Shown piece by piece: positions 12,301 through 23,023 of a stretch of DNA of 64,000 bases. A model generated the notes under the pieces. It saw only the letters and a list, made by a program, of their open reading frames with translations. It did not search any database and was not told where the DNA came from. The stretch covers positions 124,001 through 188,000 of the forward strand of contig MU863887.1 in the NCBI GenBank assembly GCA_033296885.1, given 5' to 3'. The stretch comes from Triangularia verruculosa. Its lineage: Eukaryota > Ascomycota > Sordariomycetes > Sordariales > Podosporaceae. The translations under genes were made by a program, and so were the position numbers. Each line of letters begins with the position of its first letter. The first letter of the stretch is position 1.

Positions 12301-14405
12301 CATTAGAGCTTGCCTGGGCGAGGTCCTTCTCACGCACTGCTGACGCAGCATCCAACACCTGGCCGAGGAACGCATTGGTCGACGCGCGCAGTACCGCCAT
12401 GTGTTCGTCGGGAACCGTGTCACGGTTCTTTTCTATGAAACCGTCCGACTCATACGTGACGTCGATGGCATAGTGGCAGACGGTGAAGGACGACTTGCCG
12501 AATCTCGGCTTCTTGTAGAACTTGTGCTTGTCGGCAGCATAGTTGTGGTGCAGCTTGTTGACAAACTGCTCGTCGGAACCCATTGGCAGCCTGGATTCTT
12601 CATCAAGCAGGGACAGAATACCAAGCTTGCCTTCGATCAAGTCGATACAGGGCTGATTGTCGGCGAAATCGATGAATGTCCAGTCAATCTTCTCGCGAAG
12701 GTACTCCTCCTGCTCGAGCTTGAACACATGCTGATTGAACTCTTGCTGCAGCTTCTCGTTGGCATAGTTGATGCAGAACTGTTCGAACGAGTTCTTGGCG
12801 AAATGTTCGAAACCGTAAATATCGAGCACACCAATGAACGACTTGACCCTGCTGAGAACCTCCTCGGTCGCCAAGCTCCTGTTGATGATCTCCACCAGCC
12901 AGTCGAACAAGCTAGAGTAGATGAACTTGGCCACGGAATCCCTCACAACGATGGCCTGGGCCTGCGACAAGTTGGACGTGATCTTCTCGCCACGGGTGAC
13001 AAGCTGCTTCTTGACGATCCACTTGGCGAATTCAGGGGCATCGATACCAAGAATCTCGCAAGCCTTGACCAACGATGGCTCAGTCGCAGCGAGCACGCTT
13101 TCCGTTCGAGACGCACCGATCTTAACGTTACCGAGGTGGAGCAAACCAGCAAGCAGCTTGAAGATGGCATCTTGCTCGCCCTCACTCACACCAATCGTCT
13201 TGAGGGATGCCTTCGTCGCATTGAATTCCGCCTTGTCGTCCACGCCGTCGATGGTTGGGGTGTTGCCCTGGTTGAGGTAGTCGAACTGCTCGATGGGCAG
13301 CAGACCCAGCTCCTGGCGCTCCTTGTCCGTTACACCAGCCACGAGCTGGTAGAAAATGTGGTAATTCCTCTCCTTCAGTGGCTGGAAGACCAATCTTGAC
13401 CGTTCGAGCAAATATGTCCTGATCTTAGCTCCGATGATATTTGTTTCCTGATCGAACATGATTTCAATGTACTTTCCGAATCGCGAGGAGTTGTCGTTTC
13501 TCGTCGTCTTGGCGTTACCGAAAGCTTCCATAATAGGGTTGGTGGCCAGAATAGCCTCTTCAGTCTTGCTCATGGCCTCTGGGCCCTTCTTTGCCCTCGA
13601 TCCCGGGCTGTCTGGCGAATGTCTTGTCGCAAAGTATCGCATGATGTACTTGGCGCTGACAGTCTTGCCGGCACCGGACTCGCCAGATACGACGATGGTC
13701 TGGTTCTTGTTGTCACGCATCATGTCCCTATTCCCAGTGTCAGCCACCCGTTTGTCTCCCACAGCTCGCAACCGCCACAGATCCATACATGAAAGCTTCC
13801 TCAGCAATGGCGAACAAGTGAGGAGCTTGTGTCGCTCTCTGCTTCCCGGCATATACTTGCACCATGCCCGGAACGTAGAGGGAATCGACGCGAGCGAAGG
13901 GGTTGGTTGCTATCAGCACGATACCGGAGTATGTGTAGATTTCTTTTTGGAGGTAGCGAAGGCGAATGGCCTGCAGAACTGTATTCCAGCAAAATAGTCA
14001 GCGTTCTGTTGCCTCTTGCTATCCGTCTATCTGCCACCGCTGTATTAGATCATAATCTTGGGAGTATTTACCGGCAGGCTCGTTGAGATGGGAAAGATTT
14101 GTCAAATCATCGCTGGCTTCGAGCATGGTAGGATTCATCAACGGAGGTAGCGAGGGGTCGTTTCCGGACTGGAGGGCCTCCAGAGAGACCTCCAGCTCCT
14201 TGGTCTGCAAACACAATAGCGGTTAGCATCTGGTATACAGTTACAAAACTGGAGCTTGAAGCTGCCTTACCTCGTCATTTTCTAACCGGAAGATGAGCTT
14301 GACTTTGTCCCCGTCTACCGTCTTCTTGACAACCTCGGACGCAACCCAGCCCTCGGTTGCGTCGGGTTGCCACGCTCGCGTACCAACATCATAACTCTCC
14401 GACAT
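9360..14405 (-). CDS. MYO2: Class V myosin heavy chain
   Basis: Five exons: 14405-14271, 14204-14072, 13978-13789, 13727-9586 and 9529-9360, giving 1589 residues. Introns are 66, 93, 61 and 56 bp. Seen in order: an N-terminal SH3-like region, the motor domain with P-loop GESGAGKT at about 168-175 and switch and relay motifs (LDIYGFEHF, LGKSSFTVCHY-like), about six IQ repeats around 720-860, a coiled coil to about 1010, a linker, and a C-terminal DIL (dilute) cargo-binding domain. Known of the family: an actin-based processive motor carrying secretory vesicles to the hyphal tip (Myo2 in yeast, MyoE in Aspergillus). The start is supported by the MSESYDVGTRAW beginning and in-frame junctions. 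The P-loop reading frame depends on removing the 61-bp intron. The C-terminus YTPSWLQTP is restored only by the last intron. Confidence 0.95.
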
Positions 14406-16502
14406 TGGATGTGGTTGTTTCTGGTATAGAGCTCCCTAGCTTGTGTAGTTTAGAGGGGAAAAAAAAGAATTATGGTATCGTCAAGTGAAAACTGCCAGTT
14501 AATACTGGAGCTTGTCGACAGCTTAGAAAGAAGGATGGCCGGTTCGCAGCTTGGAGGAGGCGGGTACCGGGAGCCGGAAGGTGGTTGGTCGGTGTTTGGT
14601 TGGTGTTTGGATTCGTCGTCGTCGTGGGGCTACGGGGGGAGCACGCAACTTGCGGAAGGCGCTGGCAACTAGCGAATGTGAATCAGGTAGGAGGCGGAGA
14701 GTCTGCCCTTGGAGTTGAAGGCATTCATGAGTGGGAAAGGGAAGAATTAACGGGGCCGTTGATTGTTAATTAGCGGTCACTAGATTTGGGCGGTCGAGGA
14801 TCTCCGCTTTCCTCTTGTTCGCCTGGCCGACACGCTGACAGCTACCTAGACGATGGCCTCGGGGTGGTGGAGTGGATGCCGCCGAATGCTGGACAGGACA
14901 CGATGCAAGTGTGCTCGTCTCTGCAGATTCGCCGTGGGATGCTCGGGCAAAGAGAACAGAGGTTGATGGCAATGCAGCTGGACCCAACGTGAAGTGTCGG
15001 GAAACCCGTCGTTAGAGTTCAGGGGGCTGAAAAAACAGGTGCATGGGCTGGCGCACTGTAGAGTGCTCGTTGATAGGCAAAGAGGAGAAAGACAGTGGTA
15101 TCGCGTCGGTACGGTTGGGGGTGGCAGGGCGGGCACGGACTCTGCGATAGGTTCTGGGGCACCACGCTTCTCTCTCCATGTCCACAGTCTTGTCTCCCGT
15201 CGCGACCCCCTTTTAATGCTGTGCTGTTTAAACTTCAGTGGGATGAAAGAAAGACACCTCCAACACAAAGCAAGGCAGAGCTGAAGACCGTCAAGCTGAA
15301 GATGAATGAATGGGCGGAAGCCCTCTACATATCTACCCTCCAACAACCCCAACAAATCCCCAAACTCCTTTCCCTCAGCCAAGCTTGGAGATGCCTGTCT
15401 TGCATTTGCCATCCTCAGGCTTTCCAAACCGCCCTCACAAGCAAATCCCTTCGACGGATATATGGCTCAAGTCGACCTGCCAGCTGCCCGCTCTGCTTTC
15501 CCCTTTCTGGGCTCTCCTTTTCCAGCACTCCCGGGTATCCATCAAGAAAAGGGGTTCAGTTCAGCATTGAATCCAAGCGGAGCAAAGTGATGCACATTCC
15601 ATATGCAGGGGGGGTTGTCTTCGTCGCTAACAAAAAGCGGGGCTCTCCTTTTCCTTCTGCCGTGTCTCTTGTGTTGTTTGACAGAAAACCGGGCTGCAGC
15701 TAGCTTCGCCTTTAAAGTGGTTGGAGAGGGCGTGGTTATTAGGCGGTTGGAAAAGAGGTTTGTTACACAGCATCACAAAGAGCAGCCCAAGTTTTGGATC
15801 TGCCCCGGGAAAGCATCCGACTTGCATATGGAACCCACAGACGCCCAGCACATCTGGTCTGATGTCTGGAGTTGACAACGGACCCCTCCGGCATATCCTC
15901 TGCCTGTCATCACCTTGAACGACCACTTCTTACGAGAAGTACAAAACCGTGGGAAGTCACAAGAAAAGAAAGTTCCTTTTCCTTCGATGAGTGGACTTGT
16001 CTCATCGATTCCGAAACGTCCTAGAAATTCTCCGGCGCGTGGGGTGGGCACCGGCCACCGGAGCACGGTTGTGCCTTCGATCCCGTCATTTTCAGGGGTG
16101 TTGGGAGACTCACCACCAACGAATTCACCCACAATGCTCACCGCCCTTCTCGTTTCCATTTTTCGCTGGCCAGCAAGTTTTGGGCTTTTATACTTATGCA
16201 TGTTATTCTCTCCTTGTCTGAACATATTCATTATGAAAGTTGAGTTGTTGTTCTCCTATCAACCCCCTATTCTGTTGAACCCATTTTTTCATCTAGCCCC
16301 CCATATATGATCATTTTTCCGCTCCATGTTGAAATGCTTTTTGTTCACCTTATTCTTGCTTTCTCTCCTGACTCCCAACCATAGACCGGCCATGAAAAGA
16401 GCCAAAATGTCCAAAAGAAATCACATCAAGTATAACACCAGATATCCACCCATATGAACCCAGAGAAACCCATTTACTCAAAACACCCCCCTATCTGAAT
16501 AC
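14406..16502. other. Intergenic, upstream of myosin V and downstream of PHGDH
   Basis: Both neighbours are on the minus strand, so this 2.1 kb holds the myosin promoter and the dehydrogenase 3' end. The longest open frame (15095-15703, plus) changes character along its length and overlaps several equally long frames on both strands. No domain or splice pattern supports it. Confidence 0.5.
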
Positions 16503-17961
16503 CTAGTACAAAACACGGGTAAGGATGCGTGAGCTGAGCCCGTCCAAGTTGTCCCGAATCTCCTTGATATCCTCTGGCCTGACGTCACTAACATCCGCCA
16601 TAAGGTAAGCGATATCGCCCTTGGAGTCGGAAATCTGCTTGTCGACGTTGTGGTCGCCCAGGATCTCGTTTACCCTGCGCAGCACACCGGGGACGTTACG
16701 ATGGATGTAGATAATGCGGGCGTGGTTGTGCTCGTCGAGCGTGAGCTGGCGCATGTTGACCTCGGGAAGGTTGACGCTGCCGAGGGTCACACCCTGGTTG
16801 ATATACCTGACGAGAGCATCTGCAACCTCGATACCAATCGCCCTCTGGGCCTCCTCAGTGCTGCCACCAATGTGAGGGGTGAGGATGATGTTGTTGAGCC
16901 CACGGAGCTCCTCAGCCCAAGGGTTGAGGTTGGTGGTAAAGTAATCACCGTTGCCAGCAGGCTCGTTGGGGTACACATCAAGAGCGGCACCGGCAACCTT
17001 TCCAGCGCGCATGGCCTTGATGAGAGCTGGGATATCAACGACAGTGCCGCGGCTGGCGTTGATGAGATAAGAGCCATTCTTCATCTGCTCGAATTGCTTG
17101 GCTCCAAGCATGTTCCTCGTCTCTGGGGTCTCAGGGACGTGGAGGGTAACAAAGTCGGCCTCGCCGAGAAGAGCCTCCAGCGTGGGGACCTGCCTGGCGG
17201 TACCAATGGCCATCAAGCTGAGCACGTCATAATAGATGACATTCATGCCCATGGCCTCGGCCAACACGGAGAGCTGCGAGCCGATATGGCCATAACCAAC
17301 AATACCAAGGGTCTTGCCACGCACTTCCCAGCACTTGGCGCTGACCTTGTTCCAGGTGCCGCGGTGAAGCTCGTTGGAGCGGTCACCCAGCTGGCGGGCA
17401 AGAGAGATGATCTCGGCAATCACCAGCTCAGCAACACTGCGGGAGTTGGCGAATGGTGAGTTGAATACAGCAATACCCTGCTTGGCGGCATAGTCCAGGT
17501 CTACCTGGTTGGTGCCAATGCAGAAGCAGCCGATGACGAGGAGATTTTTAGCCTCCTGGAGCACCTTGGCTGTCAACTTTGTCTTTGAGCGAATACCAAT
17601 GACATGAACATCCCTGTGGCTCCTGTCAGCGCGATGACTCCCAAGATGGGAGATTGACAACTCACTTGATCTTCTCAATGAGCTGGTCCTCTGGCAATGA
17701 AGCCTTGTGGAACTCTACTTGATAACCCTGACCAGACAGGATATCTCTGCCGGTCTGGTTCACATTCTCGAGCAGGAGAATCTTGATGTCTCCTGTGCTG
17801 AAGGGCTTGAGCTGCTTAGCGGCAGCACGCGAGGCAAGCCTGGCCATGAAGCTGCTGGAGGCGGGTGGTGAGTGGAAAGCAGCTGTGGGAGAGACGCTGA
17901 GGCTGTGGGAAACGGCGGGTCTTGCCAACGAAGATTGTGAGATGGGTTTTGAGGAAGTCAT
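16503..17961 (-). CDS. SER3: D-3-phosphoglycerate dehydrogenase
   Basis: Two exons (17961-17666 and 17613-16503), 468 residues, close to the yeast length. The intron is 52 bp with a GTGAGT donor and a CTGAC branch. Catalyses the NAD-dependent oxidation of 3-phosphoglycerate to 3-phosphohydroxypyruvate, the first step of serine synthesis. Seen: an N-terminal Ser-rich leader, the D-2-hydroxyacid dehydrogenase fold with NAD-binding GIVGYGHIGSQ, the signature NASRGTVVD, the catalytic His in LTPHIGGSTEEA, and a C-terminal ACT domain (IIYIHRNVPGVLRRVNEIL) that mediates serine feedback in relatives. An in-frame ATG at 18042 would add 27 residues; I prefer MTSSKP at 17961 by length. The leader up to the catalytic domain is about 45 residues. 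A TGACTCA element lies 247 bp upstream. SER1 lies elsewhere in the window. Confidence 0.93.
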
Positions 17962-19303
17962 AGTGGGCGAGGCTTCTATTGAGTTCGGCGGTGAAGACAA
18001 AAAAAGTATGGCTGGAGGCGTAGGGACAGGCTTTGGGAGCAAGGTTTAAGCTTCGTATATCAGCCGTCTAAAGTCAGCAAAGGTTGGTAAGTTGAGTCGA
18101 GATCAAGAGGGCGCTGGGCGTGGGATGTTGCACTCTTTGAATACTCGTCAAAGGTCGATCCACGGTGGGATGGTGCATGGTGGGGGTTTTGCTTGGGATG
18201 GCGGGGTTGACTCACTGGGTGGTGGGTTCACGTTGGCTAAAAGAAAACTTTTTGAGCATGACGGAATGCGAGTTCTTCATTCGACACCCGCCTTCGCCTC
18301 CGATCAAGGCGTGCTTTCGGACTCATTGCCTGCCCCTGGCTAAGTCAGACTGGGTGACTAGGTAGACTAGACTTTCTATAGTATTCCAATGCCTGTTTTT
18401 TCCGATCTATTCTTTTGGCTCAGATGCTCTTCGTCTTACCTAGAGTAGTAGCATGGTTCTTTGAAAGAATTTCGAGCTCGAAGTTGTAGGAGGCTCTTTG
18501 TCCCCCCAGGTACCAAAGTAACACTTACACCCGGATATACGATTAGACCACTGACAGTCTACTATTCCGGTCCGCATGCCGGGGGATTCCTGGATATGTC
18601 GAAACACCAAAAATGGAACAATCGCCTCACTGTATCACCTAATTTTCCGGGTCAAGAGGGCCCTTACCGATGACCATTCACCCCGCATAACCGCCGCATA
18701 CGGCTCAGCTCCCACTGTTGCGCCGGGGTCGCAGGGGCTTGACTTCGATCCGACTTACTGGGCCCGCTCAGGAGCGACTACGGAGATCAGAGGCCATATA
18801 TCCTGTCACAGCTTGTCAAAGTCAATCTTCATCTGGATTTGGTACGTGATGTGGATTCACTGCTCCATGCTGGTACCGAGTGCCATAAACTCAATACAAG
18901 TATTCCCCTACACAGTTCTGGATACTCTCGATCTCGCCCCAGTTATGAGCCCCCCTTTTTGTCTGCCTTCTATGCCCTCACATCCCGGGAAAGCAAAGTA
19001 CGCTTCCCACCCGTACAAATGAAAATGAAAATCCATAAGCGAACTGAGACGAGTAGAAACCATCAAACGCAAAGGCATGCAGAGACAAATTGCCCGGAAA
19101 TGTCCTTAAAAAACCAAGTACAAATCAAACTCAATTCTGACACTCCTGCTGATCCATCCATTCCGCGGTGTTACCCCCTAATGGGGCCTGCTGATTCAAC
19201 AGACGAGTTGGATATTAGTGACAAAGGCCCGGGCAGAGGGCGGAGGGACTTTTGCACGATTAGTGAAGTATGCTAGGCCTTCCTGGCGAGAAAATCACAC
19301 CAT
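17962..19303. other. Intergenic, PHGDH promoter and NAP1 3' end
   Basis: No gene seen in 1.3 kb. The proximal 400 bases carry Gcn4-type elements (TGACTCA at 18208, near-consensus TGAGTCG at 18093). The remainder up to the NAP1 stop has only short overlapping frames. Confidence 0.5.
18208..18214. promoter_or_regulatory. Gcn4/CPC1-type site TGACTCA upstream of PHGDH
   Basis: A perfect TGACTCA lies 247 bp upstream of the chosen PHGDH start, with a second near-match (TGAGTCG, 18093-18099) closer to the gene. Known: the bZIP activator Gcn4 (CPC1 or CpcA in filamentous fungi) binds TGASTCA and drives amino-acid biosynthesis genes under starvation. Function here is inferred from motif and position only; a 7-mer of this kind also occurs by chance about once per 16 kb. 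Confidence 0.45.
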
Positions 19304-20834
19304 TTAGCTCTGCTTGCACTCCGAGGGCTCCTGCTTAGGCTTGCTGCCATCCTCCTGTAACTCTTGTTAGTCTCGGGTGTCTGCTTGCTGAAAAGTAAAA
19401 CTTGACTCTTACCTCGTCCTCCTCCGACTCATCCTCATCATCGTGGTCCTCGCTATCATCATCATCGTCCTCATCATCCTCGTCGTCGAAATCGGCATAG
19501 TCATCCTCATCCAACTCCTCGAAGGCGAGGGCCTCGCCGGTGAACCAGTCGATAGCGCGGGGAATGAGCTTCTCCTTGATGTCCTCACCGAGCTGATAGT
19601 CGAGCTCAAGGCGCTCCTCGATGTCCTCGGCGGTCTCGGAGTCCTCATCGCTGGGCGGCTTGGGAGGCGAAAAGAAGTTGAAGAAGGACTCGGTTGGGAC
19701 GGTCTTCTTGACGATGCGGGTCTGCTTGGTGGCTGCATTTTGTTAAAAAACCACTCATAATCGCCCAAGGAAATGCTTTTCACTTACTCTTGTTCCGCTG
19801 CTTCTTCTGCTCAATGCGAACGGTAAGATCCTGACCGGCCTTCCACTCGATCTTGTCACCCTCGGCATGATCGTAGATGAAGTCACCGCCATAGCCGCTC
19901 TCGTTTTGGTAGAAGTAGGTCTTGGTGATGATCTTGTTGGTGAAGTACGCGTTCTCGGCGAACTCGAAGATCAGGCGGAAACCGGGCTTGTCGAGGTACT
20001 CCATGCGGATATCGATGAGGGACTTGAGAGCTTCCTCATCGCGGTCGGTAATCATCTCGGCGAGGGAGATCTGGTTCTTCATGGCGGAGAGCCAGAACTC
20101 GGGAATACCGTTGACCTTCTCGGCAGATGTGGCAGATTTCTCCTCAACAGAGGCGCCCTCCTTGGGCTCCTCATCATCCTCCTCTTCACCGGCCTTGACG
20201 AGCTCCTCAGTGGGCTCGGTGTTGCCGTTGACGATAGCGGCACGCTTCTCATAGAGAGGAGTGAACTTGGCGAAGAACCTCTTCTCAAGCTGGAGAACCT
20301 CCTCTTGGAACTCGGCCTCGAGCTTGGAGTGCTCCTTCTGAATGCCCTTGAGGCCGGAGACACGGCGCTTGACCTCGGCAGGGAGCGACTCGATGTAACC
20401 GGAAGACTTGCCAACGAGGGAGCCGAGACGGCCCTGGATAAGGGACACAAGGCGGGGGTCCTTCGCAAAAATGGAGGCAGCGGCGGCACCCAGGTCCTCT
20501 GCGTCACGCAAAACGGTCAGTCTATGATCACAAGCCAAATCTTGTTGGGCCGCAACATCAAGGCAACAGGGCAGCGGGGTAGATAGATGCGAACCTTCAT
20601 TGATGCTAGCAACTCCGGGCTGCTGGGCGTGCGATGAGATGGGAGCAGCGTTCAAAGGGGTATTCTGAGGGGTGCTGTCGTCGGGCGAGTCGCAGTCAGT
20701 ATATGGGCAGGCAGCTTATCACCAGTCGGCAGTGGCCCCGGGGGGCTGTCGAGCGACTGGCAAGCACGGAATGCCGAGAAAACTTACGGGGCAACGGCGG
20801 GGTCGGGCCGCTTGTTCTTGATGGGTTCGGCCAT
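19304..20834 (-). CDS. NAP1: Nucleosome assembly protein 1 (NAP1 histone chaperone)
   Basis: Five exons: 20834-20788, 20674-20595, 20498-19788, 19732-19413 and 19354-19304, giving 402 residues. Introns are 113, 96, 55 and 58 bp. Seen: an N-terminal MAEPIKNKRPDPAVAP segment, a long dimerisation helix, the NAP fold with GIPEFWLSAMKN and the ITKTYFY strand, a conserved SFFNFFSPPKPP segment, then an Asp/Glu-rich tail. The last small exon ends in CKQS, a CaaX-like box as seen in NAP1 proteins. Known of the family: binds H2A-H2B and H3-H4, shuttles histones between cytoplasm and nucleus, and helps nucleosome assembly; yeast Nap1 also acts with Clb2 in mitosis. The acidic tail is a low-complexity stretch that distorts simple frame prediction. 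Confidence 0.95.
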
Positions 20835-23023
20835 GGTGACTGGTTGATGTGATGGACGAGGATGCGGATTGTATCGACAGCAGCACCAAACAGGGCGATT
20901 TCTGGTGGCAGAACGAGGAGAGAGAGCTGTACGGAAAACAGCGGGTGGATGAAGCGTCGACAAATGCTCTGTGCCGGAGGAAATGTTGAGGGAGGGGAAG
21001 GAAAAGCTATCAATGGGTCACTAAAAAATTTGCGGGGCAACCGGGCTACGCCTCTGCCTCTGGCCGCCCCGTGCGGTTACTGGGCGCGGCGGCATCTTCC
21101 ATTCACCACAGTGGCTCTACGCGTCTTTTTTCTCTCTTTTTCACTGGGCGTGGTCTGGAGCGCGATGGCAATTGCTCCCAACTTTCTTTCTCCAATCCGT
21201 GAACCGAAGCTTAGCATGCCTCACCCCGTGAGTGTGAGTCGCACCCACCGAGCATCCCCACACCGGGCCACACCCATCACCAATGGCCTTCCTGGGTAGT
21301 TGACGTGGCAGCTAGCAAATTTGCTGGAGGTTTCTTCACCTTCACCGCTCACTTTGAAGAATTCCCTTTTGCCCTTTGTCAGAAGTCCACGGCATCGCCA
21401 GCCTATCCAGGGCTTCGCCATCCACCCGGTACCTAGTCACATCAGTTGGTCCGCTAAACCTTCCAGGGATGCATCTAAATTTTCTTTCGCCTCCTCCCAC
21501 TTCCACCTCCCACCTCCAACCTTCAGCCCACCGACTTTCCGTCTCCACCTGTCAAACTCGCTTTTGCTTTTAGGGGACCCTTTGGATCCTCATCCGAAGC
21601 CGATGATTAGTATTACTCCGCTGCATATGGGATTCTGACAAATTTTTGAACTACGATCCTGCTACAGCCCATAGACCATATCGATTGAAATAGCAAGGCA
21701 ATTTTACAGTACAATATCAGCGGAAACTTCGGGGGTCCAAACCTACCTTCCCGTGTTGAACCTTCAAATCGGTCTATCTTTTTGACCACATACCCAGGGG
21801 ATGACTGCATGCTTGCAGATGATAATGCCAAGAGGCCGGTAACCACACAGCGCTCAACGTAACGTCTTTCTGTCAGCAAAGGTGTTGAGGGATGTCAGAC
21901 GTCGGCTCGAACGGAGTATCACGGGAAGTCTAATGTCTAACTCGTACCGAGGTTCCCGTGGCTCGCCACTCGATTGCAGGACCTAAGGCAGCTCGAAGTC
22001 TGCCGGACTGTGTCTACTGTCCCAGCTACATACGGTCTCGTTTCCATGACCTCTTTAAACACTGCCAGCTCACAAAGCTGTCAGCCTCCAAGGCCATATT
22101 TTCGCCAAGAACCTTTGTGGTTTTCTCTGTGGATCCCCCACTTACACGACCAAAAAGGAAATATTCTTGTAGACGAGCCAGGGTATGGGTTCGAGGTCCA
22201 TATTTAAGGCAATGACCTTCTACAGCAAGAGGCTTGATCAAACGCTACAAATATATTGGAATCGCGCAAATAGAAATGCAGGGACCAATCTAATGTTCTA
22301 CTCAGGGCCTTCTTTTCATGTATGCTGTGCAGATATGCATCCGTGACCCACACTGCTGTGTACATAGGTCTTATCAAAGATTAGGCATACGCAGATGGTA
22401 CCCCCAATTCGAGAACCCCCAATGACCGAAACCGACATGACCAATTCTTGCCCTGGATTGGACTGAGCCTTGGATCGTGAAGTTGTCTTCTCCATCTCCA
22501 TATCTGACATCCATCCTCGAGGTGAGCATCAACACAACTACACTCGTGTTCCTGGCCTGCCAAGGCACACCATGCAGCTATCGGAGTAGAGTCAATCGAG
22601 TCCGACGTCATGGTGCTTATCGGAACCAGCTCCACCACGCTCAGTCCTCTGTACCTGAATCTTAGCTTTTGGCGCATCCATCCACCACGCGCCAACCTAC
22701 ACCAACGGCCAATGTCATAATAGAGCCTCCATTGGCAAGTGTCTTAACAATGCGCATGCGGCCGATTCTTCTCGCTCCAGAACCGTGCTGAGGAGTTTCG
22801 AGCTGTCGACCTAAAAACACCACTACATGGAGAACGACCGAGATCAAGAGCTGCCGCGGGCGGCCAGCCACCGGCATGGCTTTTATAGCCTTCAAGGAAA
22901 CCACAGCAGCGTCAGCGTTTTCGAGGATGTCGAAATGGCGCACGATGAGGTCGGTGGAACCGTGGCACCATGTAACTTTCGTAGCAGTGGTACTAACCAC
23001 ATGCGCAGCTTTATTCAGGGCCA
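20835..23023. other. Divergent intergenic region, NAP1 and P5B ATPase
   Basis: 2.2 kb between divergently transcribed genes. The open frames here are short and overlap. CTAAC and CAG signals just before the ATPase start (about 22993-23020) look like the end of a 5' UTR intron. No other gene is supported. Confidence 0.45.

Noticed and set aside
15095..15703. 202-codon plus-strand frame in the myosin upstream region
   Set aside because: Three other overlapping frames are nearly as long, composition shifts along it, and no splice or domain evidence exists.
19867..20586. 239-codon plus-strand frame
   Set aside because: Antisense of NAP1 exons; the acidic coding strand yields an open complementary frame.
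22180..22210. GGGTTCGAGGTCC resembling a tRNA T-loop
   Set aside because: No matching A-box, anticodon arm or acceptor stem could be built around it.
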